Positions 44,545 to 55,200 of a stretch of DNA of 64,000 nt are shown here, piece after piece. The position numbers and the translations under genes were made by a program. Position 1 is the stretch's first letter. Each line of letters opens with the position of its first letter. This DNA comes from Streptomyces luteogriseus (lineage in GTDB: Bacteria; Actinomycetota; Actinomycetes; Streptomycetales; Streptomycetaceae). Location of the stretch: assembly GCF_014205055.1 (NCBI RefSeq), contig NZ_JACHMS010000001.1:6572001-6636000 (forward strand), read 5' to 3'. The notes under the pieces were generated by a model. The model saw nothing but the letters and a program-made list of their open reading frames with translations. It was not told the origin of the DNA and ran no database searches.

Positions 44545-45500
44545 ATGTGAACGAGCACCACGGGCAACACGAGCAAGCCGGAGACGGAGCACAGGTGAGT
44601 ACGGGCACGCCCAACGACAAGGCACAGGCCCCGGACGCGGCCATCCCCGAGCTGGTGATCATCTCCGGCATGTCCGGGGCCGGCCGTTCGACGGCCGCGA
44701 AGTGCCTGGAGGACCTCGGCTGGTTCGTCGTCGACAACCTGCCGCCCGCGCTGATCCCCACCATGGTGGAGCTCGGCGCCCGCTCCCAGGGCAACGTGGC
44801 GAGGATCGCCGTCGTCGTCGACGTCCGCGGCCGCCGCTTCTTCGACAACCTCCGCGAGTCCCTCGCCGACCTGGAGGCGAAGAACGTCACCCGGCGGATC
44901 GTCTTCCTGGAGTCCTCCGACGAGGCCCTGGTCCGCCGCTTCGAGTCGGTGCGCCGCCCGCACCCCCTCCAGGGCGACGGCCGCATCGTCGACGGCATCG
45001 CCGCCGAGCGCGAGCTGCTGCGCGAGCTGCGCGGCGACGCCGACCTGGTGATCGACACCTCCAGCCTGAATGTGCACGAGCTGCGCGCCAAGATGGACGC
45101 CCAGTTCGCCGGCGAGGAGGAGCCGGAGCTGCGGGCCACGGTCATGTCGTTCGGCTACAAGTACGGCCTGCCGGTCGACGCCGACCTCGTCGTCGACTGC
45201 CGCTTCCTGCCGAACCCGCACTGGGTCCCGGAGCTGCGCCCGTACACCGGCCTCAACGACGAGGTCTCCGGGTACGTCTTCAACCAGCCCGGCGCCAAGG
45301 AGTTCCTGGACCGCTACACGGAGCTCCTCCAGCTCGTCGCCACGGGCTACCGCCGTGAGGGCAAGCGCTATGTGACCATCGCCGTGGGCTGCACGGGCGG
45401 CAAGCACCGCTCGGTCGCCATGTCGGAGAAGCTCGCCGCCCGGCTCGCCGCCGAGAGCGTGGAGACGGTGGTCGTGCACCGGGACATGGGACGCGAATGA
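44541..45500 (+). CDS. rapZ: RapZ family nucleotide-binding protein
   Basis: 319 residues from ATG 44541, with a likely alternative GTG downstream ([11 protein letters not shown]). The P-loop is [20 protein letters not shown] (about 42-61), where Arg replaces the canonical Lys. Family stretches are [55 protein letters not shown] and [13 protein letters not shown] at the C-terminus. In E. coli RapZ is an RNA-binding adaptor for GlmZ decay. Streptomycetes keep it next to yvcK and whiA, and its task there is not settled. Confidence 0.96.
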   Translation: MNVNEHHGQHEQAGDGAQVSTGTPNDKAQAPDAAIPELVIISGMSGAGRSTAAKCLEDLGWFVVDNLPPALIPTMVELGARSQGNVARIAVVVDVRGRRFFDNLRESLADLEAKNVTRRIVFLESSDEALVRRFESVRRPHPLQGDGRIVDGIAAERELLRELRGDADLVIDTSSLNVHELRAKMDAQFAGEEEPELRATVMSFGYKYGLPVDADLVVDCRFLPNPHWVPELRPYTGLNDEVSGYVFNQPGAKEFLDRYTELLQLVATGYRREGKRYVTIAVGCTGGKHRSVAMSEKLAARLAAESVETVVVHRDMGRE

Positions 45501-46591
45501 CACCGCGTACACCGCGGCTGAGCCGGCTGCGCCGGGTGGTGCCCGAAGGCAACGGCGGGAAGGGCGCCCCCGGCGGTAAGGGCGGCCGGCCCGCCGAGGC
45601 CCGGGGCGGCAGACCGCGCCGCCGGGGCACCCAGCCCAAGGTCGTCGCCCTCGGCGGCGGCATGGGCCTGTCTGCCTCGCTCGCCGCGCTGCGCCGGATC
45701 ACCGGCGACCTCACCGCCGTCGTCACCGTGGCCGACGACGGCGGCTCCAGCGGCCGGCTCCGCGACGAGCTGGGCGTGCTGCCGCCCGGCGACCTGCGCA
45801 AGGCGCTGGCCGCCCTGTGCGGCGACGACGACTGGGGCCAGACCTGGGCCCGGGTCATCCAGCACCGCTTCCAGTCCCAGGGCGACCTGCACGAACACGC
45901 GGTCGGCAATCTGCTGATCGTCGCCCTCTGGGAGCAGCTCGGCGACCACGTCCAGGCCCTCGATCTGGTCGGACGCCTGCTCGGCGCCCAGGGGCGCGTG
46001 CTGCCCATGTCCGCCGTGCCGCTGGAGCTCCAGGCCCTGGTCAAGGGGCACGACCCGGAGCGCCCGGAGGAGGTCGACACGGTCCGCGGCCAGGCGACCG
46101 TCGCCCTCACCCCGGGCGAGGTGCAGTCCGTACACCTCGTGCCGAACGACCCGCCGGCCGTGCCCGAGGCGGTCGAGGCCGTCCTGGACGCGGACTGGGT
46201 GGTGCTCGGCCCCGGTTCCTGGTTCTCCTCGGTCATCCCGCACCTGCTGGTGCCCGACCTGCTGGACGCGCTCACGCAGACGAAGGCCCGCCGGGTGCTC
46301 TCCCTGAACCTCGCACCGCAACCCGGAGAAACCGAGGGCTTCTCCCCGCAGCGTCATTTGGAGGTTTTGGGACGACACGCCCCTAAACTCGCCCTGGACG
46401 TGGTGCTGGCCGACGAAGCCGCCGTGCCCGACCGTGACTCCCTGACCGATGCCGCCAAGCGGTTCGGGGCCGCGGTCGAGCTGGCGCCGGTGGCCAGACC
46501 CGACGGAACCCCGAGGCACGACCCGGAGCTGTTGGCCGCCGCGTACGACCGTATTTTTCGGATGCATGGAAGGATCGGCCCATGGCGATGA
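45497..46591 (+). CDS. yvcK: YvcK/CofD-like UDP-sugar-binding protein
   Basis: 364 residues. The ATG overlaps the rapZ stop. A basic N-terminal extension of about 50 residues precedes the core [58 protein letters not shown]. Also present are [17 protein letters not shown] and the late [12 protein letters not shown]. Homologues bind UDP-GlcNAc and support cell envelope shape and growth on gluconeogenic carbon. It overlaps whiA by ten bases. Confidence 0.95.
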   Translation: MTPRTPRLSRLRRVVPEGNGGKGAPGGKGGRPAEARGGRPRRRGTQPKVVALGGGMGLSASLAALRRITGDLTAVVTVADDGGSSGRLRDELGVLPPGDLRKALAALCGDDDWGQTWARVIQHRFQSQGDLHEHAVGNLLIVALWEQLGDHVQALDLVGRLLGAQGRVLPMSAVPLELQALVKGHDPERPEEVDTVRGQATVALTPGEVQSVHLVPNDPPAVPEAVEAVLDADWVVLGPGSWFSSVIPHLLVPDLLDALTQTKARRVLSLNLAPQPGETEGFSPQRHLEVLGRHAPKLALDVVLADEAAVPDRDSLTDAAKRFGAAVELAPVARPDGTPRHDPELLAAAYDRIFRMHGRIGPWR

Positions 46592-47571
46592 CGGCAGCGG
46601 TGAAGGACGAGATCTCCCGGCTCCCCGTCACCCGGACCTGCTGCAGAAAGGCGGAGGTCTCCGCCATTCTGCGGTTCGCCGGCGGCCTTCACCTGGTGAG
46701 CGGTCGGATCGTGATCGAGGCGGAGCTGGACACGGCGATGGCGGCCCGCCGGCTCAAACGGGACATCCTCGAGATCTTCGGGCACGGCTCCGAACTGATC
46801 GTGATGGCTCCGGGCGGGCTGCGCCGCGGTTCGCGCTACGTGGTGCGTGTGGTGGCGGGCGGCGACCAGCTCGCTCGCCAGACCGGCCTGGTCGACGGGC
46901 GGGGCCGCCCGATCCGCGGCCTGCCCCCGCAGGTGGTCTCGGGGGCCACCTGCGACGCCGAGGCCGCCTGGCGTGGCGCCTTCCTGGCGCACGGCTCGCT
47001 CACCGAACCCGGCCGCTCCTGCTCCCTGGAGGTGACCTGCCCGGGCCCCGAGGCCGCGCTCGCCCTCGTCGGCGCCGCCCGCCGCCTGTCGATCCCCGCG
47101 AAGGCCCGCGAGGTGCGCGGCGTGGACCGGGTGGTCGTCCGGGACGGTGACGCGATCGGCGCGCTGCTGACCCGCCTAGGCGCGCACGAGTCGGTGCTGG
47201 CCTGGGAGGAGCGCCGGATGCGCCGCGAGGTGCGCGCCACGGCGAACCGGCTCGCCAACTTCGACGACGCCAACCTGCGCCGCTCGGCCCGCGCGGCCGT
47301 CGCCGCCGGTGCCCGGGTGCAGCGCGCCCTGGAGATCCTCGCCGACGACGTGCCCGAGCATCTCGCCGCCGCCGGCCGGCTGCGCATGGAGCACAAGCAG
47401 GCCTCCCTGGAGGAGCTGGGCGCGCTCGCCGACCCGCCGCTCACCAAGGACGCGGTCGCCGGCCGGATCCGTCGCCTGCTGGCCATGGCCGACAAGCGCG
47501 CCTCCGACCTCGGCATCCCGGGCACGGAGGCCAACCTCAGCGACGAGCTGGCCGACAACCTGGTGGGCTGA
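46582..47571 (+). CDS. whiA: Sporulation transcription factor WhiA
   Basis: 329 residues from ATG 46582, overlapping yvcK. The N-terminal LAGLIDADG-like domain includes [43 protein letters not shown], and [27 protein letters not shown] in the centre. The C-terminal helix-turn-helix is [38 protein letters not shown] (about 275-312). WhiA works with WhiB at GACAC motifs to arrest aerial growth and start septation in Streptomyces. A terminator follows. Confidence 0.97.
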   Translation: MAMTAAVKDEISRLPVTRTCCRKAEVSAILRFAGGLHLVSGRIVIEAELDTAMAARRLKRDILEIFGHGSELIVMAPGGLRRGSRYVVRVVAGGDQLARQTGLVDGRGRPIRGLPPQVVSGATCDAEAAWRGAFLAHGSLTEPGRSCSLEVTCPGPEAALALVGAARRLSIPAKAREVRGVDRVVVRDGDAIGALLTRLGAHESVLAWEERRMRREVRATANRLANFDDANLRRSARAAVAAGARVQRALEILADDVPEHLAAAGRLRMEHKQASLEELGALADPPLTKDAVAGRIRRLLAMADKRASDLGIPGTEANLSDELADNLVG

Positions 47572-47590
47572 CCCCCACACGACGTCACAT

Positions 47591-47629
47591 AGCCGGTGCC
47601 GGCGCCCGCGTGGGTGACCGGCACCGGCT
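47591..47629 (+). terminator. Terminator after whiA
   Basis: AGCCGGTGCCGG (47591-47602) and CCGGCACCGGCT (47618-47629) form a perfect 12-bp stem with a 15-base loop, starting 20 bp after the whiA stop. Confidence 0.85.
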
Positions 47630-47810
47630 GTTGCGTGTCGCTGAGGCACCCTGGACTCGATCCCGCTTCTGTCGTGAGCGACTTCAGCTCTGTTCCGGAC
47701 GTTTGGCGCGGTCACCACGGACGACACGTCGACGGCTGACGTCCCAGGTCAACGGGACACGCCATGGGTAGCCAGTTCGAGTGGTCCTGCTCTCGGCGGT
47801 GGGCGGTCCG

Positions 47811-47830
47811 TACCCCTACTGGCGGGTACA
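47811..47830. promoter_or_regulatory. Palindrome upstream of the gap promoter region
   Basis: GTACCC (47811-47816) and GGGTAC (47825-47830) flank an eight-base spacer. The site is about 75 bp upstream of the candidate -10, a plausible position for a glycolytic regulator. No binding protein is known from the sequence. Confidence 0.35.
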
Positions 47831-47888
47831 GGCCGCCCTGCCGTGTATGAGGCATCTGGATGTCACCACCGGAGCTCCAGGGAGGTAG

Positions 47889-48974
<1,086 letters not shown>

Positions 48975-49004
48975 TCAACCCAGCAGGCACGTCCATGTGA
49001 GAGC

Positions 49005-49042
49005 AGGGCTCGGGCGGCGCGAGGACGCGCCGTCCGAGCCCT
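49005..49042 (+). terminator. Hairpin between gap and pgk (terminator or processing site)
   Basis: AGGGCTCGGGCGGCGC (49005-49020) pairs with 49027-49042 over 16 bp with one G-T pair. There is no U tract. As pgk follows only 74 bp later, partial termination or stabilisation of gap mRNA is more likely than full termination. Confidence 0.65.
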
Positions 49043-49116
49043 GACTCACGTACAGATCAGAGCTGTTCGATCACGAGCGCTTACGAGCGATCACGAGCTC
49101 TTTCAGGAGTCCCTTC

Positions 49117-50328
49117 ATGAAGACGATCGACGAACTCCTCACCGAAGGGGTCGCGGGCAAGCGGGTCTTCGTCCGCGCCGATCTGAACGTGCCGCTGGAC
49201 GGCACGCGCATCACCGACGACGGCCGCATCCGCGCCGTGCTGCCCACGGTCAAGGCCCTCGCCGACGCGGGCGGACGGGTCGTCGTCGCCTCCCACCTGG
49301 GCCGCCCCAAGGGCACCCCGGACCCGGCCTTCTCCCTCGCTCCGGCCGCCGCGCGCCTCGGTGAACTCCTCGGGTCGGACGTGGCCTTCGCGACCGACAC
49401 GGTCGGCGAGTCCGCCCGGACCACCGTCGCCGGCCTCGCCGACGGCCAGGTCGCGGTCGTCGAGAACCTGCGCTTCAACGCCGGTGAGACGAGCAAGGAC
49501 GACGCCGAGCGCGGCGCCTTCGCCGACGAGCTCGCCGCCCTCGCGGACGTCTACGTGGGCGACGGCTTCGGCGCCGTGCACCGGGGGCACGCCTCGGTCT
49601 TCGACCTTCCGGCCCGCCTGCCGCACTACGCCGGCTACCTCATCGCCACCGAGGTCGGCGTCCTGAGGAAGCTCACCGACGACGTCAAGCGGCCCTACGC
49701 CGTCGTCCTGGGCGGCGCCAAGGTGTCCGACAAGCTCGCCGTCATCGACCAGCTGCTCGGCAAGGCCGACCGCCTGCTCATCGGCGGCGGCATGGTCTTC
49801 ACCTTCCTCAAGGCCAAGGGCCACGAGATCGGATCCTCCCTGGTCCAGGAAGACCAGCTCCCGGTCGTCCTGGAGTACATCGAGCGCGCCGAGAAGAACG
49901 GCGTCGAACTGGTCCTGCCGGTGGACGTCGTGGTCGCGCCGGAGTTCCCGGACCTCAAGACCAAGGCCCCGGGCCGGCCCAGCACCGTCGCCGCGGACGC
50001 CATGCCGGCCGGCCAGATGGGCCTGGACATCGGCCCCGAGTCCCGCAAGCTGTACGCCTCGAAGATCGCCGACGCCGCCACCGTCTTCTGGAACGGCCCC
50101 ATGGGCGTCTTCGAGCACCCCGATTTCGCCGAGGGCACCAAGGCGGTCGCCCAGGCCCTCCTCGACTCCCAGGCCTTCACGGTGGTCGGTGGTGGCGACT
50201 CCGCCGCCGCCGTCCGCATCCTGGGCTTCGACGAGAACGCATTCGGCCACATCTCGACCGGTGGCGGCGCCTCCCTCGAATACCTCGAGGGCAAGACGCT
50301 CCCCGGCCTCGCCGCACTGGAGGACTGA
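49117..50328 (+). CDS. pgk: Phosphoglycerate kinase
   Basis: 403 residues from ATG 49117 after AGGAGTCCC. N-domain signatures are VFVRADLNVPLDG (about 18-30) and VVASHLGRPKG. The hinge and nucleotide domain contain YAVVLGGAKVSDKLAVI, TVFWNGPMGVFE and the Gly-rich VVGGGDSAAAV. It transfers phosphate from 1,3-bisphosphoglycerate to ADP. The tpiA start follows six bases after the stop, so the two are coupled. Confidence 0.98.
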   Translation: MKTIDELLTEGVAGKRVFVRADLNVPLDGTRITDDGRIRAVLPTVKALADAGGRVVVASHLGRPKGTPDPAFSLAPAAARLGELLGSDVAFATDTVGESARTTVAGLADGQVAVVENLRFNAGETSKDDAERGAFADELAALADVYVGDGFGAVHRGHASVFDLPARLPHYAGYLIATEVGVLRKLTDDVKRPYAVVLGGAKVSDKLAVIDQLLGKADRLLIGGGMVFTFLKAKGHEIGSSLVQEDQLPVVLEYIERAEKNGVELVLPVDVVVAPEFPDLKTKAPGRPSTVAADAMPAGQMGLDIGPESRKLYASKIADAATVFWNGPMGVFEHPDFAEGTKAVAQALLDSQAFTVVGGGDSAAAVRILGFDENAFGHISTGGGASLEYLEGKTLPGLAALED

Positions 50329-50334
50329 CCCCTT

Positions 50335-51111
50335 ATGAGCACGCGCACGCCGCTGATGGCGGGCAACTGGAAGATGAACCTCAACCACCTCGAGGCCATC
50401 GCGCACGTCCAGAAGCTCGCCTTCGCCCTGGCCGACAAGGACTACGAGGCCGTCGAGGTCGCCGTCCTGCCGCCCTTCACCGACCTGCGCTCCGTGCAGA
50501 CCCTGGTCGACGGCGACAAGCTCAAGATCAAGTACGGCGCCCAGGACATCTCGGCCCACGACAGCGGTGCCTTCACCGGCGAGATCTCCGGCCCCATGCT
50601 GGCCAAGCTGAAGTGCACGTACGTCGCCATCGGCCACAGCGAGCGCCGGCAGTACCACGCCGAGACCGACGAGCTGGTGAACGCCAAGGTCAAGGCCGCC
50701 TACAAGCACGGCCTGACCCCGATCCTGTGCGTCGGCGAGGAGCTGGAGGTCCGCGAGGCGGGCAACCACGTCTCCCACACCCTCGCCCAGGTCGAGGGCG
50801 GTCTGAAGGACCTCCCGGCCGAGCAGGCCGAGACCGTCGTGATCGCCTACGAGCCCGTCTGGGCCATCGGCACCGGCAAGGTCTGCGGCGCCGAGGACGC
50901 CCAGGAGGTCTGCGCTGCGATCCGCGGCAAGATCGCCGAGCTGTACTCGCAGGACCTCGCCGACAAGATCCGCATCCAGTACGGCGGCTCGGTCAAGGCG
51001 GGCAACGTCGCGGAGATCATGGCCCAGGCCGACATCGACGGCGCCCTGGTCGGCGGCGCCTCGCTGGACGCGGACGAGTTCGTCAAGATCGTGCGCTTCC
51101 GCGACCAGTGA
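50335..51111 (+). CDS. tpiA: Triosephosphate isomerase
   Basis: 258 residues from ATG 50335, with GGAGG inside the pgk end. Key residues are in MAGNWKMN (Asn/Lys near 10-14), the catalytic His in IGHSERR (about 101-107), the catalytic Glu in [12 protein letters not shown] (about 176-187), and the phosphate-binding YGGSVKAGN. It interconverts dihydroxyacetone phosphate and glyceraldehyde 3-phosphate. Complete TIM barrel length. Confidence 0.98.
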   Translation: MSTRTPLMAGNWKMNLNHLEAIAHVQKLAFALADKDYEAVEVAVLPPFTDLRSVQTLVDGDKLKIKYGAQDISAHDSGAFTGEISGPMLAKLKCTYVAIGHSERRQYHAETDELVNAKVKAAYKHGLTPILCVGEELEVREAGNHVSHTLAQVEGGLKDLPAEQAETVVIAYEPVWAIGTGKVCGAEDAQEVCAAIRGKIAELYSQDLADKIRIQYGGSVKAGNVAEIMAQADIDGALVGGASLDADEFVKIVRFRDQ

Positions 51112-51205
51112 GTATGCGGTAGCGGCGATCCGTCGTACCCTTGCGGGGTCCAGCGCTGTGCTGGGCCCCGCGTCGTCATCCGAATCCGAGGAAGTTGGTC
51201 CAGCC

Positions 51206-51442
51206 GTGGTTTTGGGGTTCTCGATCGCCCTGATCGTCTTCAGCCTGCTGCTGATGCTGCTGGTGCTGATGCACAAGGGGAAGGGCGGCGGCCTCTCCGA
51301 CATGTTCGGCGGCGGCATGCAGTCCTCCGTCGGCGGCTCCTCGGTCGCCGAGCGCAACCTCGACCGGATCACCGTCGTGGTCGGTCTGGGATGGTTCGCG
51401 TGCATTGTCGTGCTCGGCATCCTGATGAAGGTGAACAACTGA
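51206..51442 (+). CDS. secG: Preprotein translocase subunit SecG
   Basis: 78 residues from GTG 51206 (MVLGFSIALIVFSLLLML). Two membrane helices (about 3-22 and 52-73) flank a Gly-rich loop HKGKGGGLSDMFGGGMQSSVGGSS, as in actinobacterial SecG. It is the accessory subunit of the SecYEG channel. It is located 94 bp after tpiA, the standard streptomycete order. Confidence 0.95.
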   Translation: MVLGFSIALIVFSLLLMLLVLMHKGKGGGLSDMFGGGMQSSVGGSSVAERNLDRITVVVGLGWFACIVVLGILMKVNN

Positions 51443-51460
51443 CCGAGCCGCAATCCGCAC

Positions 51461-51486
51461 GGAACTTGTACGTAAGGCCCCATGTT
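51461..51486 (+). promoter_or_regulatory. SigR-type promoter before the RbpA paralogue
   Basis: GGAAC (51461-51465), exactly 18 bases, GTT (51484-51486). This matches the SigR (thiol-oxidative stress) pattern GGGAAY-N18-GTT, and RbpA itself is a known SigR target in S. coelicolor. The leader to the GTG would be about 160 bases. Confidence 0.55.
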
Positions 51487-51650
51487 CGGTACGCGCAGCT
51501 GAGCGCGGCCTATCATGGGGCTTGCGTCTAGGTGTGAGGGTTGTAACTCCAATCACTGGACGCGCGTTGGGCCTTACGTAGACTGAGGCGCTCGCAGCGA
51601 AGCGGAACGCCGACTCGCTTCGCGGCACCATCACGCAGGGAGTTACGACC

Positions 51651-51986
51651 GTGGCAAGTGGCAACGCGATCCGGGGAAGCCGGGTCGGGGCGGGGCCGAT
51701 GGGCGAGGCCGAGCGCGGCGAGTCCGCGCCGCGGCTGCGCATCTCCTTCTGGTGCTCCAACGGACACGAGACCCAGCCGAGCTTCGCCAGCGACGCGCAG
51801 GTGCCCGATACCTGGGACTGTCCCCGCTGTGGCTTTCCGGCAGGCCAGGACCGGGACAACCCCCCGGACCCGCCGCGGACCGAGCCCTACAAGACGCACC
51901 TGGCGTATGTGCGGGAGCGGCGCAGTGACGCGGACGGCGAGGCGATCCTCGCCGAGGCGCTCGCCAAACTGCGGGGCGAGATCTAG
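51651..51986 (+). CDS. RbpA-family RNA polymerase-binding protein (paralogue)
   Basis: 111 residues from GTG 51651 after GGGAGTTACGACC. The zinc-binding core is FWCSNGHETQPSF-VPDTWDCPRCG (C35, H39, C57, C60). The C-terminal sigma-interaction helices (KTHLAYVRERRSDADGEAILAEALAKLR) follow an RbpA-like basic linker. RbpA binds RNA polymerase and group 1/2 sigma factors and stimulates transcription and rifampicin tolerance. The N-terminus (ASGNAIRGSRVGAG) differs from the main RbpA form, so this is likely the second paralogue found in streptomycetes. Confidence 0.88.
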   Translation: MASGNAIRGSRVGAGPMGEAERGESAPRLRISFWCSNGHETQPSFASDAQVPDTWDCPRCGFPAGQDRDNPPDPPRTEPYKTHLAYVRERRSDADGEAILAEALAKLRGEI

Positions 51987-52055
51987 AAGTCGAGACCGGC
52001 CGGGCATCAGCAGGTGCCCGGCCGGAGCTGTCTGTCCGCCTTCGCCGCCGACTGA

Positions 52056-52078
52056 TTGTCAGTGGTGCCCTCTACGGT
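52056..52078 (+). promoter_or_regulatory. RecA-NDp/PafBC-type promoter of the MFS exporter gene
   Basis: TTGTCAGTG (52056-52064), eight bases GTGCCCTC, TACGGT (52073-52078): an exact match to TTGTCRGTG-N8-TANNNT. Transcription would begin near 52085, 25 bases before the GTG of the MFS gene, with GGGGGAG in between. Confidence 0.78.
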
Positions 52079-52109
52079 TTGTGCATCGGACGAACCATGA
52101 GGGGGAGCG

Positions 52110-53378
52110 GTGGCGGCGGTCGAGGTGGGGAGTCTCCGCGCGCCCGCGTGGCGTGGGGGGTTCGGGCGGCTGTGGAGTGCCGCCGTGCTGTCCAGCTTCG
52201 GCGACGCACTGCGGACGGCGGCGCTGCCCCTGCTGGCTGTCACCCTGACCGACGATCCGCTGCTCATCGCCTCCGTCACGGCCTGTGGTCATCTCCCCTG
52301 GATCGTCTTCGGCCTGCTCGGCGGGGCCGTCGCCGACCGGGTGGACCAGCGGCGGGCCATGTGGACGGTGGACGCGGTGCGCGGGCTGCTGGTCGCCGCC
52401 TTCGCGGTGGCCGTCGCCCTCGGCCATGCCTCGATCGCCCTGCTGATCGTGCTGGCCTTCGCGCTGACGACCCTGCAGACCCTCTTCGACAACGCCGCCA
52501 CCGCACTGCTGCCCGCCCTGGTCGACCGGGACGCGCTGGGCAGCGCCAACGCCCGGCTGCTGACCGGCCAGCGCATCGCGGGCGGTCTGCTGGGCGGACC
52601 GATCGTGCCGCTGCTGCTGGCCGCCGGGGTGGCGGTGCCGTTCGCGGCGGACGCGGTGACCTTCCTGGTGGCGGCCGCGCTCATCGCCACGCTCCCGGCC
52701 GCCGAGCCGGACCGAGAGCCGAGGCCGGCGGGGAGCACACTGCGACGGGAGATCGCCGAGGGACTGCGCGTCCTCACCCGCGACAAGGCGTTGCGCGGAC
52801 TGTGCACGGCCACCGCCCTGTGCAACGTCGGCATGGGCGCCCTCGTCGCCACCCTCGTGATCCTGGTGACCGGCTGGCTCGACGCGGGCAACGCCGGATA
52901 CGCGGTGGCGATGACCGCGTACACGGTCGGCAGTCTGGCCGGGGGAGGGGTGGGCGGTCGGCTCGTCGCCCGCTTCGGACGGATGCGCCTGGTGCTGGTC
53001 GCCGGGACGGCGCAGACCGCCGCCCTCCTCGTCATGGGCTCGGTGCGCAGCATGGTCGCGCTGGTGGCCGCCCTGGCCGTCTTCGGGTTCATGGGGATGG
53101 TGTGGAACGTCAACACCACGACGCTGATGCAACAGCGCAGCCCCGCCGAGCTGCTGGGCCGTGTGAGCTCCGCCTTCCGTACGCTCGCGGTCGCGGGCGC
53201 ACCCCTGGGCGCGCTGCTGGGCGGAGCCGTCGCCGGCGCCTGGGGGGAGAACACCCCCGCGCTGCTCGCGGCCGCCTTCTTCGTCCTGTCCGTCACCGCG
53301 CTGATACCCGCCCGCCGTTCGGACGTACCTGTTGTTGCGCCGGACGACGGCGCGACGACAGGCCACGGCAACCGCTGA
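52110..53378 (+). CDS. MFS transporter (EntS/MFS_3-like exporter), predicted DNA-damage inducible
   Basis: 422 residues from GTG 52110 after GGGGGAGCG. Twelve transmembrane segments are expected. MFS features are LWSAAVLSSFGDALRTAALPLLAVTLTDDPLLIASV, GLLGGAVADRVDQRR (loop 2-3, about 70-84) and GGGVGGRLVARFGRMRLVL in the second half. The pattern fits the MFS_3/EntS group, which exports siderophores, macrolides and other drugs. The exact DNA-damage promoter element upstream separates it from its neighbours secG-rbpA and pgi. This suggests export of a genotoxic compound or of a damage-related metabolite. Confidence 0.9.
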   Translation: MAAVEVGSLRAPAWRGGFGRLWSAAVLSSFGDALRTAALPLLAVTLTDDPLLIASVTACGHLPWIVFGLLGGAVADRVDQRRAMWTVDAVRGLLVAAFAVAVALGHASIALLIVLAFALTTLQTLFDNAATALLPALVDRDALGSANARLLTGQRIAGGLLGGPIVPLLLAAGVAVPFAADAVTFLVAAALIATLPAAEPDREPRPAGSTLRREIAEGLRVLTRDKALRGLCTATALCNVGMGALVATLVILVTGWLDAGNAGYAVAMTAYTVGSLAGGGVGGRLVARFGRMRLVLVAGTAQTAALLVMGSVRSMVALVAALAVFGFMGMVWNVNTTTLMQQRSPAELLGRVSSAFRTLAVAGAPLGALLGGAVAGAWGENTPALLAAAFFVLSVTALIPARRSDVPVVAPDDGATTGHGNR

Positions 53379-53452
53379 TCAATTAGGTTGGACCGGCAGC
53401 GGGGCAGCTACGCAGCAGCACAGGCAGGCAAGGAAGAAGGCTGAAGTCCCAG

Positions 53453-55105
53453 ATGAACGCAGACGGCCGTACCAGGCTCAACCAGACGCCCGAGTGGACG
53501 GCACTGGCCAAGCACCGCGAGGAGCTGGGCGAAGTCCGGCTGCGCGAGCTGTTCGCCGCCGACCCCGGCCGCGGCGCCGCGTACACCCTCCGGGTCGGCG
53601 ACCTGTACGTCGACTACTCCAAGCACCTGGTCACCGACGACACCCTGCGGCTGCTGCGCGAACTGGCCGCCGCCACCGACGTCTTCGGGCTCCGGGACGC
53701 GATGTTCCGCGGCGAGAGGATCAACACCACCGAGGACCGGGCCGTGCTGCACACCGCGCTGCGCGCCCCGCGGGACGCCGTCATCGAGGTCGACGGCGAG
53801 AACGTCGTCCCGGGTGTGCACGCCGTGCTCGACAAGATGGCCGCATTCGCCGACCGGGTGCGGTCGGGGGAGTGGACCGGCCACACCGGCAAGCGGATCC
53901 GGAACATCGTCAACGTCGGCATCGGCGGCTCCGACCTCGGCCCCGCGATGGCGTACGAGGTGCTGCGGGCCTTCACCGACCGCTCGCTGACGGTGCGTTT
54001 CGTGTCGAACGTGGACGGCGCCGACCTGCACGAGGCGGTTCGGGACCTGGACCCGGCGGAGACCCTGTTCATCGTCGCGTCCAAGACCTTCACCACGATC
54101 GAGACGATCACGAACGCCACCTCGGCGCGCTCCTGGCTGCTCAAGGGGCTGGGCGGCGACGAGAAGGCGGTGGCGAAGCACTTCGTCGCGCTGTCGACCA
54201 ACGCGGAGAAGGTCGCCGGCTTCGGTATCGACGTCGACAACATGTTCGAGTTCTGGGACTGGGTCGGCGGCCGCTACTCGTACGACTCCGCGATCGGCCT
54301 GTCCCTGATGATCGCGATCGGCCCGGACCGCTTCCGGGAGATGCTCGACGGCTTCCGCATCGTCGACGAGCACTTCCGCAACGCCCCGGCCGAGGCCAAC
54401 GCCCCCCTGCTGCTGGGCCTGCTGGGCATCTGGTACGGCAACTTCCACGACGCCCAGTCGCACGCCGTCCTGCCCTACAGCCACTACCTGTCCAAGTTCA
54501 CCGCCTACCTCCAGCAGCTCGACATGGAGTCCAACGGCAAGTCGGTGGACCGCGACGGAAAGCCGGTGGAGTGGCAGACCGGGCCGGTGGTGTGGGGCAC
54601 GCCCGGCACCAACGGGCAGCACGCCTACTACCAGTTGATCCACCAGGGCACCAAGCTCATCCCCGCGGACTTCATCGGCTTCGCCCGGCCCGTCGCCGAG
54701 CTGAGCGAGCCGCTCAAGGCCCAGCACGACCTGCTGATGGCCAACTTCTTCGCGCAGACGCAGGCTCTCGCGTTCGGCAAGACGCCCGAGGAGGTCCGGG
54801 CCGAGGGTGCGCCCGAGGAGCTGGTGCCGCACAAGACGTTCCAGGGCAACCACCCGACGACCACGATCCTCGCGCCCGAGCTGACGCCGTCCGTCCTCGG
54901 TCAGCTGGTCGCCCTCTACGAGCACAAGGTGTTCGTGCAGGGCGCCGTCTGGAACATCGACTCCTTCGACCAGTGGGGCGTCGAGCTCGGCAAGGTCCTC
55001 GCCAAGCGCGTCGAGCCCGCGCTGACCGAGGGCGCCGAGGTCGAGGGCCTGGACGCCTCCACCAAGGCGCTGGTCGCCACGTACCGGGAGCTGCGCGGCC
55101 GGTAG
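53453..55105 (+). CDS. pgi: Glucose-6-phosphate isomerase
   Basis: 550 residues from ATG 53453. Conserved stretches include [19 protein letters not shown] (about 154-172), [21 protein letters not shown] (about 204-224), [15 protein letters not shown] and [23 protein letters not shown], which hold the catalytic Glu, His and Lys regions. It interconverts glucose 6-phosphate and fructose 6-phosphate, linking glycolysis to the pentose phosphate path. The start follows an AAGGAAGAAGG ribosome-binding region. Confidence 0.98.
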   Translation: MNADGRTRLNQTPEWTALAKHREELGEVRLRELFAADPGRGAAYTLRVGDLYVDYSKHLVTDDTLRLLRELAAATDVFGLRDAMFRGERINTTEDRAVLHTALRAPRDAVIEVDGENVVPGVHAVLDKMAAFADRVRSGEWTGHTGKRIRNIVNVGIGGSDLGPAMAYEVLRAFTDRSLTVRFVSNVDGADLHEAVRDLDPAETLFIVASKTFTTIETITNATSARSWLLKGLGGDEKAVAKHFVALSTNAEKVAGFGIDVDNMFEFWDWVGGRYSYDSAIGLSLMIAIGPDRFREMLDGFRIVDEHFRNAPAEANAPLLLGLLGIWYGNFHDAQSHAVLPYSHYLSKFTAYLQQLDMESNGKSVDRDGKPVEWQTGPVVWGTPGTNGQHAYYQLIHQGTKLIPADFIGFARPVAELSEPLKAQHDLLMANFFAQTQALAFGKTPEEVRAEGAPEELVPHKTFQGNHPTTTILAPELTPSVLGQLVALYEHKVFVQGAVWNIDSFDQWGVELGKVLAKRVEPALTEGAEVEGLDASTKALVATYRELRGR

Positions 55106-55200
55106 CCCCCGGCGCCGGACGGGAGGCGGGCGGCAGCGCGCCGTCCGCTTCCCGTAGACTCCCGGGCGATCATCACGGCGAGTGCTCGGGGGAGCGCGAA

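Noticed and set aside
46582-46591. yvcK-whiA overlap as a frameshift
   Set aside because: The ten-base overlap is the normal translational coupling in this conserved gene order, and both products are complete.
49081-51552. An 823-codon antisense frame across pgk, tpiA and secG
   Set aside because: It covers three certain genes and shows only low-complexity composition.
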